NCBI GenBank assembly: GCA_963663615.1
Contig: OY760517.1
Span: forward strand, 2,976,001-3,040,000
Length of the DNA: 64,000 bases
Source: G963663615 sp963663615
GTDB taxonomy: Bacteria > Bacteroidota > Ignavibacteria > Ignavibacteriales > Melioribacteraceae
Reading direction: 5' to 3'
How positions within the stretch are numbered: position 1 is the stretch's first letter; the number at the start of each line of letters is the position of its first letter. Position numbers and translations under genes: made by a program. Below, piece after piece: positions 1 through 8,585 of this stretch. The notes under the pieces are model-generated. The model had not been told where the DNA came from and did not search any database. It saw nothing but the letters and a program-made list of their open reading frames with translations.

Positions 1-1137
1 AACCATCAGGTCGGCACCCACCTGATCAGCAATATGTACCAAAGCATGACCGGAAGCATCGAACAGGTTATCGATCATACTATCCGGAACAGCATATTCA
101 ATATTAAGCTGGGTATCCAAACGGGTTTCGGTAGTAAGCAAAATATTATTCATAATGTTTACCGCACGTACCGGGTAATCACCAACCGAAGTTTCAGCCG
201 AAAGCATTACCACATCAGTACCATCCAGCACTGCGTTAGCCACATCCGAAGCTTCGGCACGGGTTGGCACCGGATTTTTAATCATCGATTCAAGCATCTG
301 GGTTGCTGTTATTACCAGTTTACCCTGCGATTTACACTTTTTAATTATCGATTTCTGAATAATCGGTACTTCCTGCGGCAGCATTTCAACACCAAGATCA
401 CCACGAGCAACCATAATACCATCCGATACCTCAAGTATCGAATCAAAGTTTCTTACCGCTTCCGGTTTCTCAATTTTTGCAATTACAGGAATATTCCTGT
501 TTAATTTCTTCAGATGATTTTTAAGCTCAAGTATATCAGTAGCATTTCTTACAAAAGACAATGCAATGTAATCAATACGATGTGTTAGTCCGAACTCCAA
601 ATCACGATAATCTTTTTCTGACATTGAAGGGGTTGAAAGCTCCATACCCGGAAGATTCATTCCTTTACGAGGTTTAAGAGTACCACCAGCTTTTATCGTA
701 CAAATAATAGACTTGCTTTTTTTCTCGATAACCTCAAGATAAAGCAAACCATCATCTATAAGAATTTTATCACCCTTTTTAGCATCCTTGGCAAGCGAAT
801 CATAGCTGCAACTAATTTTGTCTTTTGTACCAACTACTTTATCCGTAGTAATTTCAATAGTATCACCGGTTTCAATTTCAATTTCAGGTTCTTCCAGCTC
901 TCCAATCCTTATTTTTGGTCCCTGTAAATCCATAAGAATAGGAATAGGCATTGATTTACGTACACATACTTCATGTACATTTGTAAAAATCTCATCAAAA
1001 AACTCATACGATCCATGCGAAAAGTTTAACCTGAAGGCATCCACACCAGCATCAATAATTTTTTCCAGCATATTTTTTTCTTTGGTAGCTGGACCCAAAG
1101 TTGCTAAAATTTTTGTTTTTGCAAATTTTATGCTCAC
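1..1137 (-). CDS. pyk: Pyruvate kinase (partial, C-terminus beyond window)
   Basis: Pyruvate kinase makes pyruvate and ATP from phosphoenolpyruvate and ADP in the last step of glycolysis. Reading the minus strand from a GTG at 1137 gives 379 uninterrupted codons that run off the left edge. The N-terminus reads VSIKFAKTKILATLGPAT, the family's first strand. Further on come MDLQGPKIR, the catalytic-barrel motifs VARGDLGVE and TATQMLESMI, then EASDVANAVLDGTD and LSAETSVGDYP. The last part seen is the start of the C-terminal allosteric domain, so roughly 90-100 residues are missing. There is no ATG near the conserved N-terminus; GTG at 1137 is preceded by GCAGGGAT, a good ribosome binding site, which decides the start. 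It diverges from mfd across about 300 bp. Confidence 0.95.
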   Translation of the reverse strand, partial: MSIKFAKTKILATLGPATKEKNMLEKIIDAGVDAFRLNFSHGSYEFFDEIFTNVHEVCVRKSMPIPILMDLQGPKIRIGELEEPEIEIETGDTIEITTDKVVGTKDKISCSYDSLAKDAKKGDKILIDDGLLYLEVIEKKSKSIICTIKAGGTLKPRKGMNLPGMELSTPSMSEKDYRDLEFGLTHRIDYIALSFVRNATDILELKNHLKKLNRNIPVIAKIEKPEAVRNFDSILEVSDGIMVARGDLGVEMLPQEVPIIQKSIIKKCKSQGKLVITATQMLESMIKNPVPTRAEASDVANAVLDGTDVVMLSAETSVGDYPVRAVNIMNNILLTTETRLDTQLNIEYAVPDSMIDNLFDASGHALVHIADQVGADLMV

Positions 1138-1443
1138 AACATCCCTGCAATTTGTTTGTATAAAATAAATATAAGTTCATAACGTTATTTAATAAAAAAG
1201 TAACTAACTGTAAATTAAAACCGAACCATATAATTTCATAAGCGTATCTTTTTTCTATTCAAAATATATTCAGAATATACGCACAGTCAGATTAACTTTT
1301 CCTTAAATTATATATTACTCACTTAGTTATTTGTTAATATTTTGGTTAAATTTCAATGATATAATAAATTCAATTTGTAAGGAAAACTCTGGCAGGAGCA
1401 CGTAAAAACGACATCCCGCTCTTCATTATTGAGCTATTTTTCT
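1138..1443. other. Divergent intergenic region pyk / mfd
   Basis: About 300 bp of AT-rich sequence separates the divergent pyk and mfd starts. It must hold both promoters, but I see no convincing -35/-10 pair, hairpin or small ORF in it. The last 60 bases contain one more GC-rich patch (around 1390-1420) with no recognisable motif. Confidence 0.5.
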
Positions 1444-4400
1444 ATGAAAACACCTTTATATAACGACGTTAAAAACCTTGGTTCGGTAAAGTTACTAACC
1501 TCTCAAATAAAAGAAAAAAACGAACAAGGAGCAAAAATATTTGTTTCAAATATTCCCTGTTCTCTAAAATCTATTATTGTTAAGTCCCTCGAAACTGTTG
1601 AAAATAACATTTTGGTGCTGTGTAATGATATCCAAAATGTTAACGAAACAAAGGTTGAGCTTAACATTCTTGAAGCTAAAAATAAAACTATTGCTGTTGA
1701 TAACCTCAACCGCGAAACCCTTCAGGAGCGACTTACAGGAATATCTTCAAAAGATAAAAATATAATTATTGCTCCCTATGATATACTTAAACTGAAACTC
1801 CCCCCCAAAAAAGATATTGAAAGTAACACCCTTATTCTTGAAACGGGCAGCGAAATTTCCTACGACGAGTTACTTGAATACTTTATAATGTTCAAATACC
1901 GCAAGGATAAATACGTTGAATACCCGGGAGATTATGCAGTTCGTGGTTCTATTATTGATTTTTGGTCGTACAGCGAACGCCAACCTGGCAGAATAGAGTT
2001 CGATGGTGATTTTCTTGAATCAATACGCTACTTCGATTCCGAATCACAACGCAGCTCAACACGTGTTGAGGAAATTTCAATTGCTCCGGCAATAACACAT
2101 AATAGTGGTCAGCAGTTTTCAAATATATTCGACTACATTAAATCGCCCCTTGTTTTTGCCTCCGAGTTTGAACTCGCAAATCTTTTTAAAGAAGAAGAAA
2201 AAGAACCCGAACAAAAACACCAAATTGAAGAGGATCTGGACGAGGAGCTAAAGCAGGAAATTTACGATAGCAGTGATGATACCGAAGTTGTTGCTGAGGA
2301 AGAAATTGAAAAAATTGAAGAAATTGATTCGGTTGAGAAACTATTTAAAGCTGATGCCAGATGGGTAATTGAAGACGAGTTGGGCACAAACTCCAACAGG
2401 CAAAAACTCGACCTTTTGGAGGCTCCAAATGTAAATTCAAATTTTGAAGTTCTTTATAATGTTATTCAGGATTATTCGGACAAAGGGTTCAAAACTGTAA
2501 TTACTGCCGAAAACGAAATTCAGGGTAAACGCCTTTTTGATTTACTTAGTGAGTTCAGGATTGAATTACGTGATCTAATCGAATCAGGTAATGTTAGAAT
2601 AAATACAATTGCAATTAAAAACGGTTTTATTGCAAAGAAAGATAAACTGCTGGTTCTTACCGATTATCAGATATTCAACAAACCATACAGAACAAAATTA
2701 CCTTCCTCAAAAAAGTATAAAAAATCACGCGTTAGAGATTTTGCTTCCATAAAGCATGGCGATTTTGTAGTTCACGAAAACTTTGGTATTGGCAGGTATG
2801 AAGGATTAAAAACCATTAAAATTGGGATGGTTGAGCAGGAAAGCATAAAAATAGCATTTGCCGAAGGCGGAATTGTTTATGTTAACCTAAACTACCTTTC
2901 GCTGGTAAAAAAATATTCTTCAAAGGATAATGTTGCCCCTAAGCTTTCCGTGCTTGGCAGTAACGAATGGAAAAACACCAAGAAGAAAGTTAAAGGAAAA
3001 ATTAAGGAAGCTGCCCGCGAACTTATCACCCTTTATGCAAAACGTAAATCAACTCCCGGTTTTGCCTACGCTCCCGATACAATGTTGCAGAAAGAGCTTG
3101 AAGCCTCATTCTTTTATGAAGATACACCTGACCAGGCTAAGGTTACCGAAGAAGTTAAAGGTGATATGGAAGCTGAAAGCCCTATGGATAGACTTGTCTG
3201 CGGTGATGTTGGTTTTGGTAAAACTGAAATTGCTGTACGTGCAGCGTTTAAGGCTGCCAGCGATGGCAAACAGGTTTGTCTGCTTGTTCCAACTACTATT
3301 CTTGCCGAACAGCATTTTAATACCTTCAAGGACAGATTAGGACAGTTTCCGGTTAATGTTGCTGCAATGTCACGATTCCAAACCAAATCTGTACAAACAG
3401 AAATTGTTGATAAACTTTCCGAAGGCAAAATTGATATTGTTATTGGTACACATAGGCTACTTTCCAAGGATATAAAATTTAAGGACCTTGGTCTGCTTAT
3501 AATTGACGAGGAACAACGATTTGGCGTAATGGCAAAGGAAAAACTTCGTCAGCTAAAATCTGCTGTAGATACACTTACATTAACAGCAACTCCAATTCCA
3601 CGTACTCTCAACCTTTCGTTGCTTGGTGCTCGCGACTTAAGTATTATAGCTACACCACCACCAAACCGCCAGCCAATTTACACCAAGGTTGATGTATTTG
3701 ATATTATGAAAGTGCGTGAGTGGGTACTCGAAGAACTTAAACGTAACGGTCAGGTCTATTTTGTGCACGACCGTGTTCAGTCAATCGAAAAAATTGCACT
3801 CTATATAAACAAACATATACCTGAAGTAAACATTGCCATTGCTCACGGACAAATGAAGCCAGCACAACTCGAGAAAGTAATTCACGACTTCCTCGACAAA
3901 AAATACCACATACTACTGGCTACCAAGATTATTGAGTCAGGGCTTGATATTCCTAACGTAAATACAATTATTGTTAACCGTGCAGACCGGTTTGGGCTTT
4001 CCGAGCTTCACCAGTTGCGCGGACGTGTAGGGCGTTCAAACCGTCAGGCTTTTGCATACTTGCTTGTTCCGTCATTAAATACCATCACCAAAAAGGCTGT
4101 TAAACGCTTGCAGGCTATTGAAGAATATACCGATCTTGGTGAAGGATTTAACCTTTCCATGCGCGACCTCGAAATTCGCGGTGCAGGCAACCTTCTCGGT
4201 ACAGAACAAAGTGGCTCAATGGATACCGTTGGTTTTGATATGTACATCAAAATGGTTGATGAGGCAGTTGAAGAATTGAAAGAAACCGAGTTTAAGGAAA
4301 TATTCAAGGAGCTGCCTAAAACACGCGAACGAAGCGAACCAACTATTGATACATATTTCGAAATTGGTATTCCTAAAGAGTTTATGAATGAACAGGCAGA

Positions 4401-4830
4401 TAGACTTAGCTTCTACACAGCACTTTTCTCCATGAAAGATATTGCCGAAATGCCTGAAATTAAGGAAGAAATGGAAGATCGCTACGGCAAGCTACCAATG
4501 ATAATAGAACGCTTATGTGAAACAGCCGAATTGAGATTCTACGCATCATTTGCCCTGTTTGAACGCATCGTAATAACTCGACAAAAAGTTACACTAATTC
4601 TGCCAAAAGCCGAACGTGAAGAGTTTTACAAACACCGCTTTACCCTGCTAATGAACTACATTATGCAAAACTATTCAAAAGATATTGTATTCAAGCAGGA
4701 AAAGGATATAATGAAGCTCCAGATGGAAAACAAGTGGTCAGCACCTGAGCATGTTCTCAAATACCTTACAACATTCAGCAAGGAAATAACCCACCGCATT
4801 ATCGATAAACCGATAGAGGGAGTAAATTAA
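1444..4830 (+). CDS. mfd: Transcription-repair coupling factor Mfd
   Basis: Mfd is a DNA translocase that removes RNA polymerase stalled at lesions and recruits UvrA. Starting at the ATG at 1444 it has 1128 residues, normal for the family. The UvrB-like N-terminal part contains YAVRGSIIDFWS. A CarD-like RNA polymerase interaction domain starts near residue 430 (KHGDFVVHENFGIGRYEG). The helicase core has Walker A GDVGFGKTE near residue 587 and the Walker B box DEEQRFG near 687. The TRG region RGAGNLLGTEQSG lies near 910, followed by the C-terminal D7 domain. A very acidic linker occupies about residues 255-305. A TTG at 1429 is in frame, but the ATG gives the conserved start; neither has a clear ribosome binding site. 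UvrA, its partner, is encoded at 32194. Confidence 0.97.
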   Translation: MKTPLYNDVKNLGSVKLLTSQIKEKNEQGAKIFVSNIPCSLKSIIVKSLETVENNILVLCNDIQNVNETKVELNILEAKNKTIAVDNLNRETLQERLTGISSKDKNIIIAPYDILKLKLPPKKDIESNTLILETGSEISYDELLEYFIMFKYRKDKYVEYPGDYAVRGSIIDFWSYSERQPGRIEFDGDFLESIRYFDSESQRSSTRVEEISIAPAITHNSGQQFSNIFDYIKSPLVFASEFELANLFKEEEKEPEQKHQIEEDLDEELKQEIYDSSDDTEVVAEEEIEKIEEIDSVEKLFKADARWVIEDELGTNSNRQKLDLLEAPNVNSNFEVLYNVIQDYSDKGFKTVITAENEIQGKRLFDLLSEFRIELRDLIESGNVRINTIAIKNGFIAKKDKLLVLTDYQIFNKPYRTKLPSSKKYKKSRVRDFASIKHGDFVVHENFGIGRYEGLKTIKIGMVEQESIKIAFAEGGIVYVNLNYLSLVKKYSSKDNVAPKLSVLGSNEWKNTKKKVKGKIKEAARELITLYAKRKSTPGFAYAPDTMLQKELEASFFYEDTPDQAKVTEEVKGDMEAESPMDRLVCGDVGFGKTEIAVRAAFKAASDGKQVCLLVPTTILAEQHFNTFKDRLGQFPVNVAAMSRFQTKSVQTEIVDKLSEGKIDIVIGTHRLLSKDIKFKDLGLLIIDEEQRFGVMAKEKLRQLKSAVDTLTLTATPIPRTLNLSLLGARDLSIIATPPPNRQPIYTKVDVFDIMKVREWVLEELKRNGQVYFVHDRVQSIEKIALYINKHIPEVNIAIAHGQMKPAQLEKVIHDFLDKKYHILLATKIIESGLDIPNVNTIIVNRADRFGLSELHQLRGRVGRSNRQAFAYLLVPSLNTITKKAVKRLQAIEEYTDLGEGFNLSMRDLEIRGAGNLLGTEQSGSMDTVGFDMYIKMVDEAVEELKETEFKEIFKELPKTRERSEPTIDTYFEIGIPKEFMNEQADRLSFYTALFSMKDIAEMPEIKEEMEDRYGKLPMIIERLCETAELRFYASFALFERIVITRQKVTLILPKAEREEFYKHRFTLLMNYIMQNYSKDIVFKQEKDIMKLQMENKWSAPEHVLKYLTTFSKEITHRIIDKPIEGVN

Positions 4831-4870
4831 GAAAAAATTTTTTGTAGGGTACTACTCTGTGCAGCTGAAA
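4831..4870. repeat. Dispersed short repeat (copy 1)
   Basis: Right after the mfd stop lies a GTAGGGTACTACTCTGTGC unit. It resembles the unit at 5822-5858 and, more loosely, the inverted CCCTAC-flanked units at 16971-16995 and 17131-17153. The two nearest copies bracket the unknown/DUF2188 gene pair in the same orientation. Confidence 0.5.
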
Positions 4871-4905
4871 CCTTTATTTAATCGAGTTCCAAATATTAAC
4901 AAAGC

Positions 4906-5475
4906 TCATTGCCTCTCCTTCATTAAGGCATGATGATTTTTATCAAGCCTGGTTTTGTTGTATAATTTTTTTTGTGCAACATCTAAAATGGAAACTAATG
5001 CATTTTTATATTCTTTTTTCAGCAAATGCTTTTGCATAAATAGAATTATAATATCTATTTTATTTTGAGAAAGTTTTTCAGATTTAAAATATAGTTTGAT
5101 TATATTTATCTGACCATTAATTACAAGCCCAAGTTCAGGATTAAGTCTAATATCCATTCCAGCAAGTTTAACATCAGATTTGGGTGGTTCGAACCACTCC
5201 GTTTTTTTTCTACGCAAAAATGATTGATAAGAATTAATAATTGGAGGGTAGTTTTTCAATTTCTTTTTATCTGTCAATTTTGATAGTATATTATCTAGCT
5301 CATCAAGTTTTATATTGTTTCTGTGACATTCAACTATGCACTCTCTCAGCGGTTTCCAAAAATCAAACTTAGGGTGGTAGACTTCTCTATTTACAAGCCT
5401 TTTCACAACATTATATTTTGGCTGTCCTATTGTTGTAACAAAATCAATAAAATCCGCTAATGATATTTTTATCAT
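4906..5475 (-). CDS. Unknown protein, 189 aa, paired with DUF2188 protein
   Basis: I do not recognise this family. The protein is basic (many Lys), has no signal peptide or membrane segment, and seems alpha-helical and cytoplasmic. A conserved-looking N-terminal stretch reads ISLADFIDFVTTIGQPK, and an aromatic-rich part near residue 38 includes HPKFDFWKPLRE. It begins with ATG two bases after the stop of the DUF2188 gene at 5478-5717, so the two are very probably co-transcribed and functionally linked. The pair lies between two short direct repeats and next to a toxin-antitoxin pair, which suggests accessory DNA. It could be the effector of a small stress or defence module, but nothing in the sequence shows an enzymatic motif. 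Confidence 0.6.
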   Translation of the reverse strand: MIKISLADFIDFVTTIGQPKYNVVKRLVNREVYHPKFDFWKPLRECIVECHRNNIKLDELDNILSKLTDKKKLKNYPPIINSYQSFLRRKKTEWFEPPKSDVKLAGMDIRLNPELGLVINGQINIIKLYFKSEKLSQNKIDIIILFMQKHLLKKEYKNALVSILDVAQKKLYNKTRLDKNHHALMKERQ

Positions 5476-5477
5476 AC

Positions 5478-5717
5478 TTAATGCCTCGTATCTTTTACAC
5501 TCTTTGGATCATTTCCTGGTGCAACAGTATCTGAATCACGAATTTTTCCATTTAATCCGTGAATTCTCACTTCTCCACCTCCAGAGTTTGCAGAATATTG
5601 TTTTGCTAATTTTTCAGCTTCTTTTTGAGTAGGAGCATAACCACTCGCTTGCGAACCACCTTCTTTTTGAATTTTCCATTTTCCATTTGAATTTTTTGAA
5701 ACGTGATAATTTGACAT
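5478..5717 (-). CDS. DUF2188 family small protein
   Basis: This 79-residue protein matches the DUF2188 pattern. An N-terminal strand YHVSKNSNGKWKIQKEG is followed by a helix rich in Ala/Glu/Lys (PTQKEAEKLAKQY) and the C-terminal signature EVRIHGLNGKIRDSDT. The family folds as a small alpha/beta domain of unknown function and is common in accessory regions. A GGGGAT sequence lies about 10 bases before the ATG. The gene is first in a two-gene unit; the next gene begins two bases after its stop. The C-terminal tail (PGNDPKSVKDTRH) is probably disordered. Confidence 0.7.
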   Translation of the reverse strand: MSNYHVSKNSNGKWKIQKEGGSQASGYAPTQKEAEKLAKQYSANSGGGEVRIHGLNGKIRDSDTVAPGNDPKSVKDTRH

Positions 5718-5821
5718 AAATCTATCCCCAACAATTTCTATTTCAGCATTTACTTATAATTAATGTTAAATTAATAAATTTTAATTAATCAAGCAAATAT
5801 ATAAATCCATGTCATTTTCTT

Positions 5822-5858
5822 GAAAATTTTATGTAGAGCAGTACTCTGTGCTGCCATT
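5822..5858. repeat. Dispersed short repeat (copy 2)
   Basis: This is a GTAGAGCAGTACTCTGTGC unit, an imperfect direct copy of the one at 4831-4870. On the minus strand it reads GGCAGCACAGAGTACTGCTC, a weak hairpin followed by CTAC like the units near 17 kb. Confidence 0.5.
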
Positions 5859-5925
5859 CATTAAGGAGGTACTGAATTCCAGATTAAAAGAAGTCAGCTG
5901 CCTATTTCAATTTATAATAATTTTC

Positions 5926-6201
5926 TTACACCACCTCAATATTAATCTTTTTACCTAAAGTATTTGCATAACGCCTTAAAGTAGAAAGCCGGATATCTTC
6001 CGAATGGTTTTCAATTCTGGAGATTACTGATTTTTTTGTATTTAATCTTTCAGCCAATTCTTCTTGAGTAAGCCCCGATTCCTCTCTTAATTGTTTTAAT
6101 AAAACACCAATCTTAAACTCTTGATACCCAATGTCATAATTATGGGCAAATTCTTTATCTTTGTTTTTTCTTTCAGCAATATATTTTTTTAAGTCACTCA
6201 T
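5926..6201 (-). CDS. XRE-family antitoxin (HigA-like)
   Basis: The 91-residue protein carries one Cro/C1-type helix-turn-helix at about residues 32-85. It has LLKQLREESGLTQEELAERL, then the recognition helix TKKSVISRIENHSED and the closing helix TLRRYANTLGK. The N-terminal 30 residues are charged and probably wrap the toxin. Its start overlaps the end of the RelE-like toxin gene by 8 bp, so translation is coupled with the toxin first, the order typical of higBA-type loci. It should neutralise the toxin and repress the shared promoter; the 18-bp palindrome at 6555-6572 is the likely operator. Confidence 0.85.
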   Translation of the reverse strand: MSDLKKYIAERKNKDKEFAHNYDIGYQEFKIGVLLKQLREESGLTQEELAERLNTKKSVISRIENHSEDIRLSTLRRYANTLGKKINIEVV

Positions 6202-6547
6202 AATTCTTCCTATTAAAAAAATCTTTTTTCCTTTTTTCGGCTAATTTAATTTCATTCAAAGGCGTTTTTTGAGTCTTTTTACAAAAACCATTTGTGATGA
6301 TTAACTTTTCTTCTGACTCAAAGAAACCTAAAAGTCTATAAATATCACCTGAGTAAATAATTCTAACTTCCCAAATATCATCGGTATTTTTGAGTTTCTT
6401 CAAGTATTGAGAGGGGACAAATTTTAGTTCTTCAATGAGCTGCAAAACCCAAGTTACCTTCTGAGCAGATTTGCCTGGTATAGAGTCAAGAAAATCTACT
6501 CCCGGAATCTTTCCAAATGCTGTTTCATAAAAGTCGATTTCTCTCAT
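6194..6547 (-). CDS. RelE/HigB-like toxin (phage Gp49-like family)
   Basis: This predicted mRNA interferase toxin has 117 residues from the ATG at 6547. It shows the Gp49-like order: GVDFLDSIPGKSAQKV, then a helix, then PSQYLKKLKNTDDIWEVRI, IYRLLGFFESEEKLIITNGFCKKTQKTP and a basic C-terminal helix (EIKLAEKRKKDFF). These belong to the RelE/ParE superfamily fold that cleaves mRNA on the ribosome. An upstream ATG at 6574 is in frame, but its first codons run through the 18-bp palindrome, so the downstream start is preferred. The gene is followed with 8 bp overlap by the XRE antitoxin. Confidence 0.85.
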   Translation of the reverse strand: MREIDFYETAFGKIPGVDFLDSIPGKSAQKVTWVLQLIEELKFVPSQYLKKLKNTDDIWEVRIIYSGDIYRLLGFFESEEKLIITNGFCKKTQKTPLNEIKLAEKRKKDFFNRKNYE

Positions 6548-6554
6548 ATCACAA

Positions 6555-6572
6555 GTTAGCATTAATGCTAAC
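6555..6572. promoter_or_regulatory. Perfect 18-bp palindrome, likely TA operator
   Basis: GTTAGCATTAATGCTAAC is a perfect dyad lying 8-25 bases upstream of the toxin ATG at 6547. XRE antitoxins commonly bind such dyads in their own promoters, so autoregulation of the pair is likely. The binding itself is inference. Confidence 0.6.
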
Positions 6573-6678
6573 ATTTTGCAACAGGAATTTTGCCTCGATT
6601 TATATAGTTTATTTTACCAGAATATAAAAACTACCGATAATATATTTTAGTAAAATATATTATTTGTTTATAGCTCAA

Positions 6679-7320
6679 CTAAAACAAAAGTTTGAAGATT
6701 AGATATACACTCCAGATTGGTGTGGCTATTATTAAACCATATCTGAATGCAATTGATATTGGACTCGATTCTTCTACTCCATAATATGTTCGCTTAATGG
6801 CAAATGGAAATTTTAGTACAACCGATATATAAACAAGGAATGAGAGAAAATCATCATAATCAATAGAAAATAAATCTGACAAGGCAGAAAAATCCATATT
6901 GAGGTATCTTCCCAGAAAAACCAATATTAGAACCAATATAAAAATAAAGCTTCCGGAATAACTTAACATTTCCATTAAACCAAACTCTTCGTCCTCTTCA
7001 TCATATTCTATGGTATTCTGATTTCTCCAGGGTAAATTACCATATAATGATCTTGTGTGGCTTATATATCTTTCAAAAAGCCGGGTAACTTCTTCCAAAG
7101 TAAAAGCATTGAAGGAATACATTACCTCTCCATATTCATTAACACGGTACACTAAATCGAACCTATTATTCTCATTTAAGCAGGTTTGGAGAAATGAACT
7201 ATCATCTTTATTCAGGATAATATAGTTTAATTCTTTTCCCTCTATTTTTTGAAGTGCCTCCCTGATCGCATTCATATCGGGATCATGAATATTTTCATTT
7301 TTTGAGTTTTCGAGCCTCAT
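6679..7320 (-). CDS. Membrane protein with soluble N-terminal domain, unknown
   Basis: The 213-residue protein has two parts. Residues about 10-95 form a soluble alpha/beta domain in which a beta-rich stretch (FDLVYRVNEYGEVMYSF) leads into a helix FTLEEVTRLFERYISH. This layout resembles small immunity-protein-like domains, but I cannot assign a family. The C-terminal half has three hydrophobic segments (about 122-142, 158-172 and 190-211), so it sits in the inner membrane. GGGAA precedes the ATG. It follows the NUDIX gene at 52 bp on the same strand and may be the last gene of that unit, or a passenger next to the toxin-antitoxin pair. Confidence 0.6.
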   Translation of the reverse strand: MRLENSKNENIHDPDMNAIREALQKIEGKELNYIILNKDDSSFLQTCLNENNRFDLVYRVNEYGEVMYSFNAFTLEEVTRLFERYISHTRSLYGNLPWRNQNTIEYDEEDEEFGLMEMLSYSGSFIFILVLILVFLGRYLNMDFSALSDLFSIDYDDFLSFLVYISVVLKFPFAIKRTYYGVEESSPISIAFRYGLIIATPIWSVYLIFKLLF

Positions 7321-7372
7321 TGAATTTTCCCGCTTTTATCCTAAAATATCCAGATTATAAAGTTCAGTTATT

Positions 7373-7918
7373 CTACTCAAACAATCCGCTAAACTTAATT
7401 TTAAGAAGATTAAATCCGGCAATGGTTTTGGCATCTGTAATTACATCGTTACGAATTAGTTCATCAAGTTCAGACATGGTATATTCAAAAACCTCCATAC
7501 CCTCCTCCCCTTCTTCACGGGCATGTTCACCTTTGGTTAAGCCGGTTGCAACGTAAAGGTAAAGTTTTTCATCACAGAACCCCGGTGAACTGAAAACCTC
7601 ACCAAGTTTCTCAATTTTGGATGCAGTGTATCCGGTCTCTTCCTTAAGTTCGCGTTCGGCACAATGTGCAGGGTCTTCACCAGGCTCCAGTTTACCTGCA
7701 GCACCCTCAAGAAGCCACTCATCAACTGCATAACGGTATTGTTTAACCAGCACAATCTTTTTATCATCGGTAACGGGGAAAACTACAGCACCTCCCGGAT
7801 GCTCTGCTACCTGTCGTAAGCCTTTGTTACCTGAATTGGTATAGGTTATTTCATCAACGCGTAAATTAAAAACGACACCCTTATAAAGAATGTCGCTTTT
7901 ATCAATCTTGAAATTCAT
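7373..7918 (-). CDS. NUDIX hydrolase, ADP-ribose pyrophosphatase type
   Basis: This 181-residue protein is a NudF-like NUDIX enzyme that probably splits ADP-ribose to AMP and ribose 5-phosphate. The Nudix box is complete: G-5x-E-7x-REL-xx-EE-x-G (GKLEPGEDPAHCAERELKEE), at about residues 76-98. The preceding strands (KIVLVKQYRYAVDEWLLEGA) and the following SPGFCDEKLYLYVATGL are typical of the ADP-ribose branch rather than MutT. AGGAT precedes the ATG. It lies 14 bp after the DUF1232 gene on the same strand, so the two are likely co-transcribed. Confidence 0.9.
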   Translation of the reverse strand: MNFKIDKSDILYKGVVFNLRVDEITYTNSGNKGLRQVAEHPGGAVVFPVTDDKKIVLVKQYRYAVDEWLLEGAAGKLEPGEDPAHCAERELKEETGYTASKIEKLGEVFSSPGFCDEKLYLYVATGLTKGEHAREEGEEGMEVFEYTMSELDELIRNDVITDAKTIAGFNLLKIKFSGLFE

Positions 7919-7932
7919 TTTATCCTGAAAGG

Positions 7933-8289
7933 TTAATTATCGTAGTAGGGAATAATTTCGCTGCCCATAAATTTTAGTACGGCAGTAATAACACCAAGAT
8001 CATCCATATACCCAATAAGCGGAGCCAGGTCGGGTATGGCATCAATTGGCGTAATAAAATAAACAAGTGCAGCCACTATAATTGTTTTCCGGTACCATGT
8101 AACAGAAGGATCCATCATATAATTGTAAAGTGCCACAATATCCTTTGTAAAGGCTAATTTTTTACCAACTTTTTCAAGTTTAACCCAAAGTCCGCCTTCA
8201 ACCAGCTCTTTACCAGCCTCGTAAGCCTCTTCGCTATTATAATCTTCATCCATCATATCGAGGTTAAAATCTTCAGAATTATTACTCAT
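7933..8289 (-). CDS. DUF1232 (YkvA-like) membrane protein
   Basis: The 118-residue protein contains the DUF1232 signature at residues 68-105: TIIVAALVYFITPIDAIPDL followed by an Asp-rich loop GYMDDLGVI. The family is found in many bacteria and has no established function; this segment is hydrophobic and probably membrane-inserted. The N-terminal 30 residues are very acidic. AGGAGC lies at good distance before the ATG. It heads a probable unit with the NUDIX gene. Confidence 0.85.
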   Translation of the reverse strand: MSNNSEDFNLDMMDEDYNSEEAYEAGKELVEGGLWVKLEKVGKKLAFTKDIVALYNYMMDPSVTWYRKTIIVAALVYFITPIDAIPDLAPLIGYMDDLGVITAVLKFMGSEIIPYYDN

Positions 8290-8585
8290 TACAGCTCCTG
8301 ATTATTTTAAATATAATGTAAAACTATTTGCCAACTCTTTCAATTATAATCAGATTATTTAATGCAAATATTAAGTGGAATTTGAAAAATTATCTCTCTA
8401 TATAGTAATCAATGGTTGAATACCAGTTAACAAATTCGTTAAAACTTCAACTATATACCCATTTGGCTCTATTATTTGTCCCTTATTAATTGATATATGC
8501 TCGCTAATTGGTTATATTTTAATTTTGAATATAAATGTACGATAATCAAATTATAAAGTTTTAATAACAAAAATATGGGGTGAAA
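8290..8585. other. Intergenic region upstream of metK
   Basis: This AT-rich stretch separates the divergent DUF1232 and metK genes. I looked for a SAM riboswitch because metK follows and found no recognisable four-way-junction core or terminator. It presumably holds ordinary promoters. Confidence 0.45.

Noticed and set aside
34..1168. Plus-strand ORFs over the pyruvate kinase gene (34-504, 818-1168)
   Set aside because: They are antisense to a clear, uninterrupted pyk frame on the minus strand.
5180..5210. tRNA-like GGTGGTTCGAACCACT
   Set aside because: It is a chance palindrome inside the coding region of the 189-aa gene and has no acceptor or anticodon arm around it.
8290..8585. SAM riboswitch upstream of metK
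   Set aside because: No conserved core and no expression platform could be found in this AT-rich gap.
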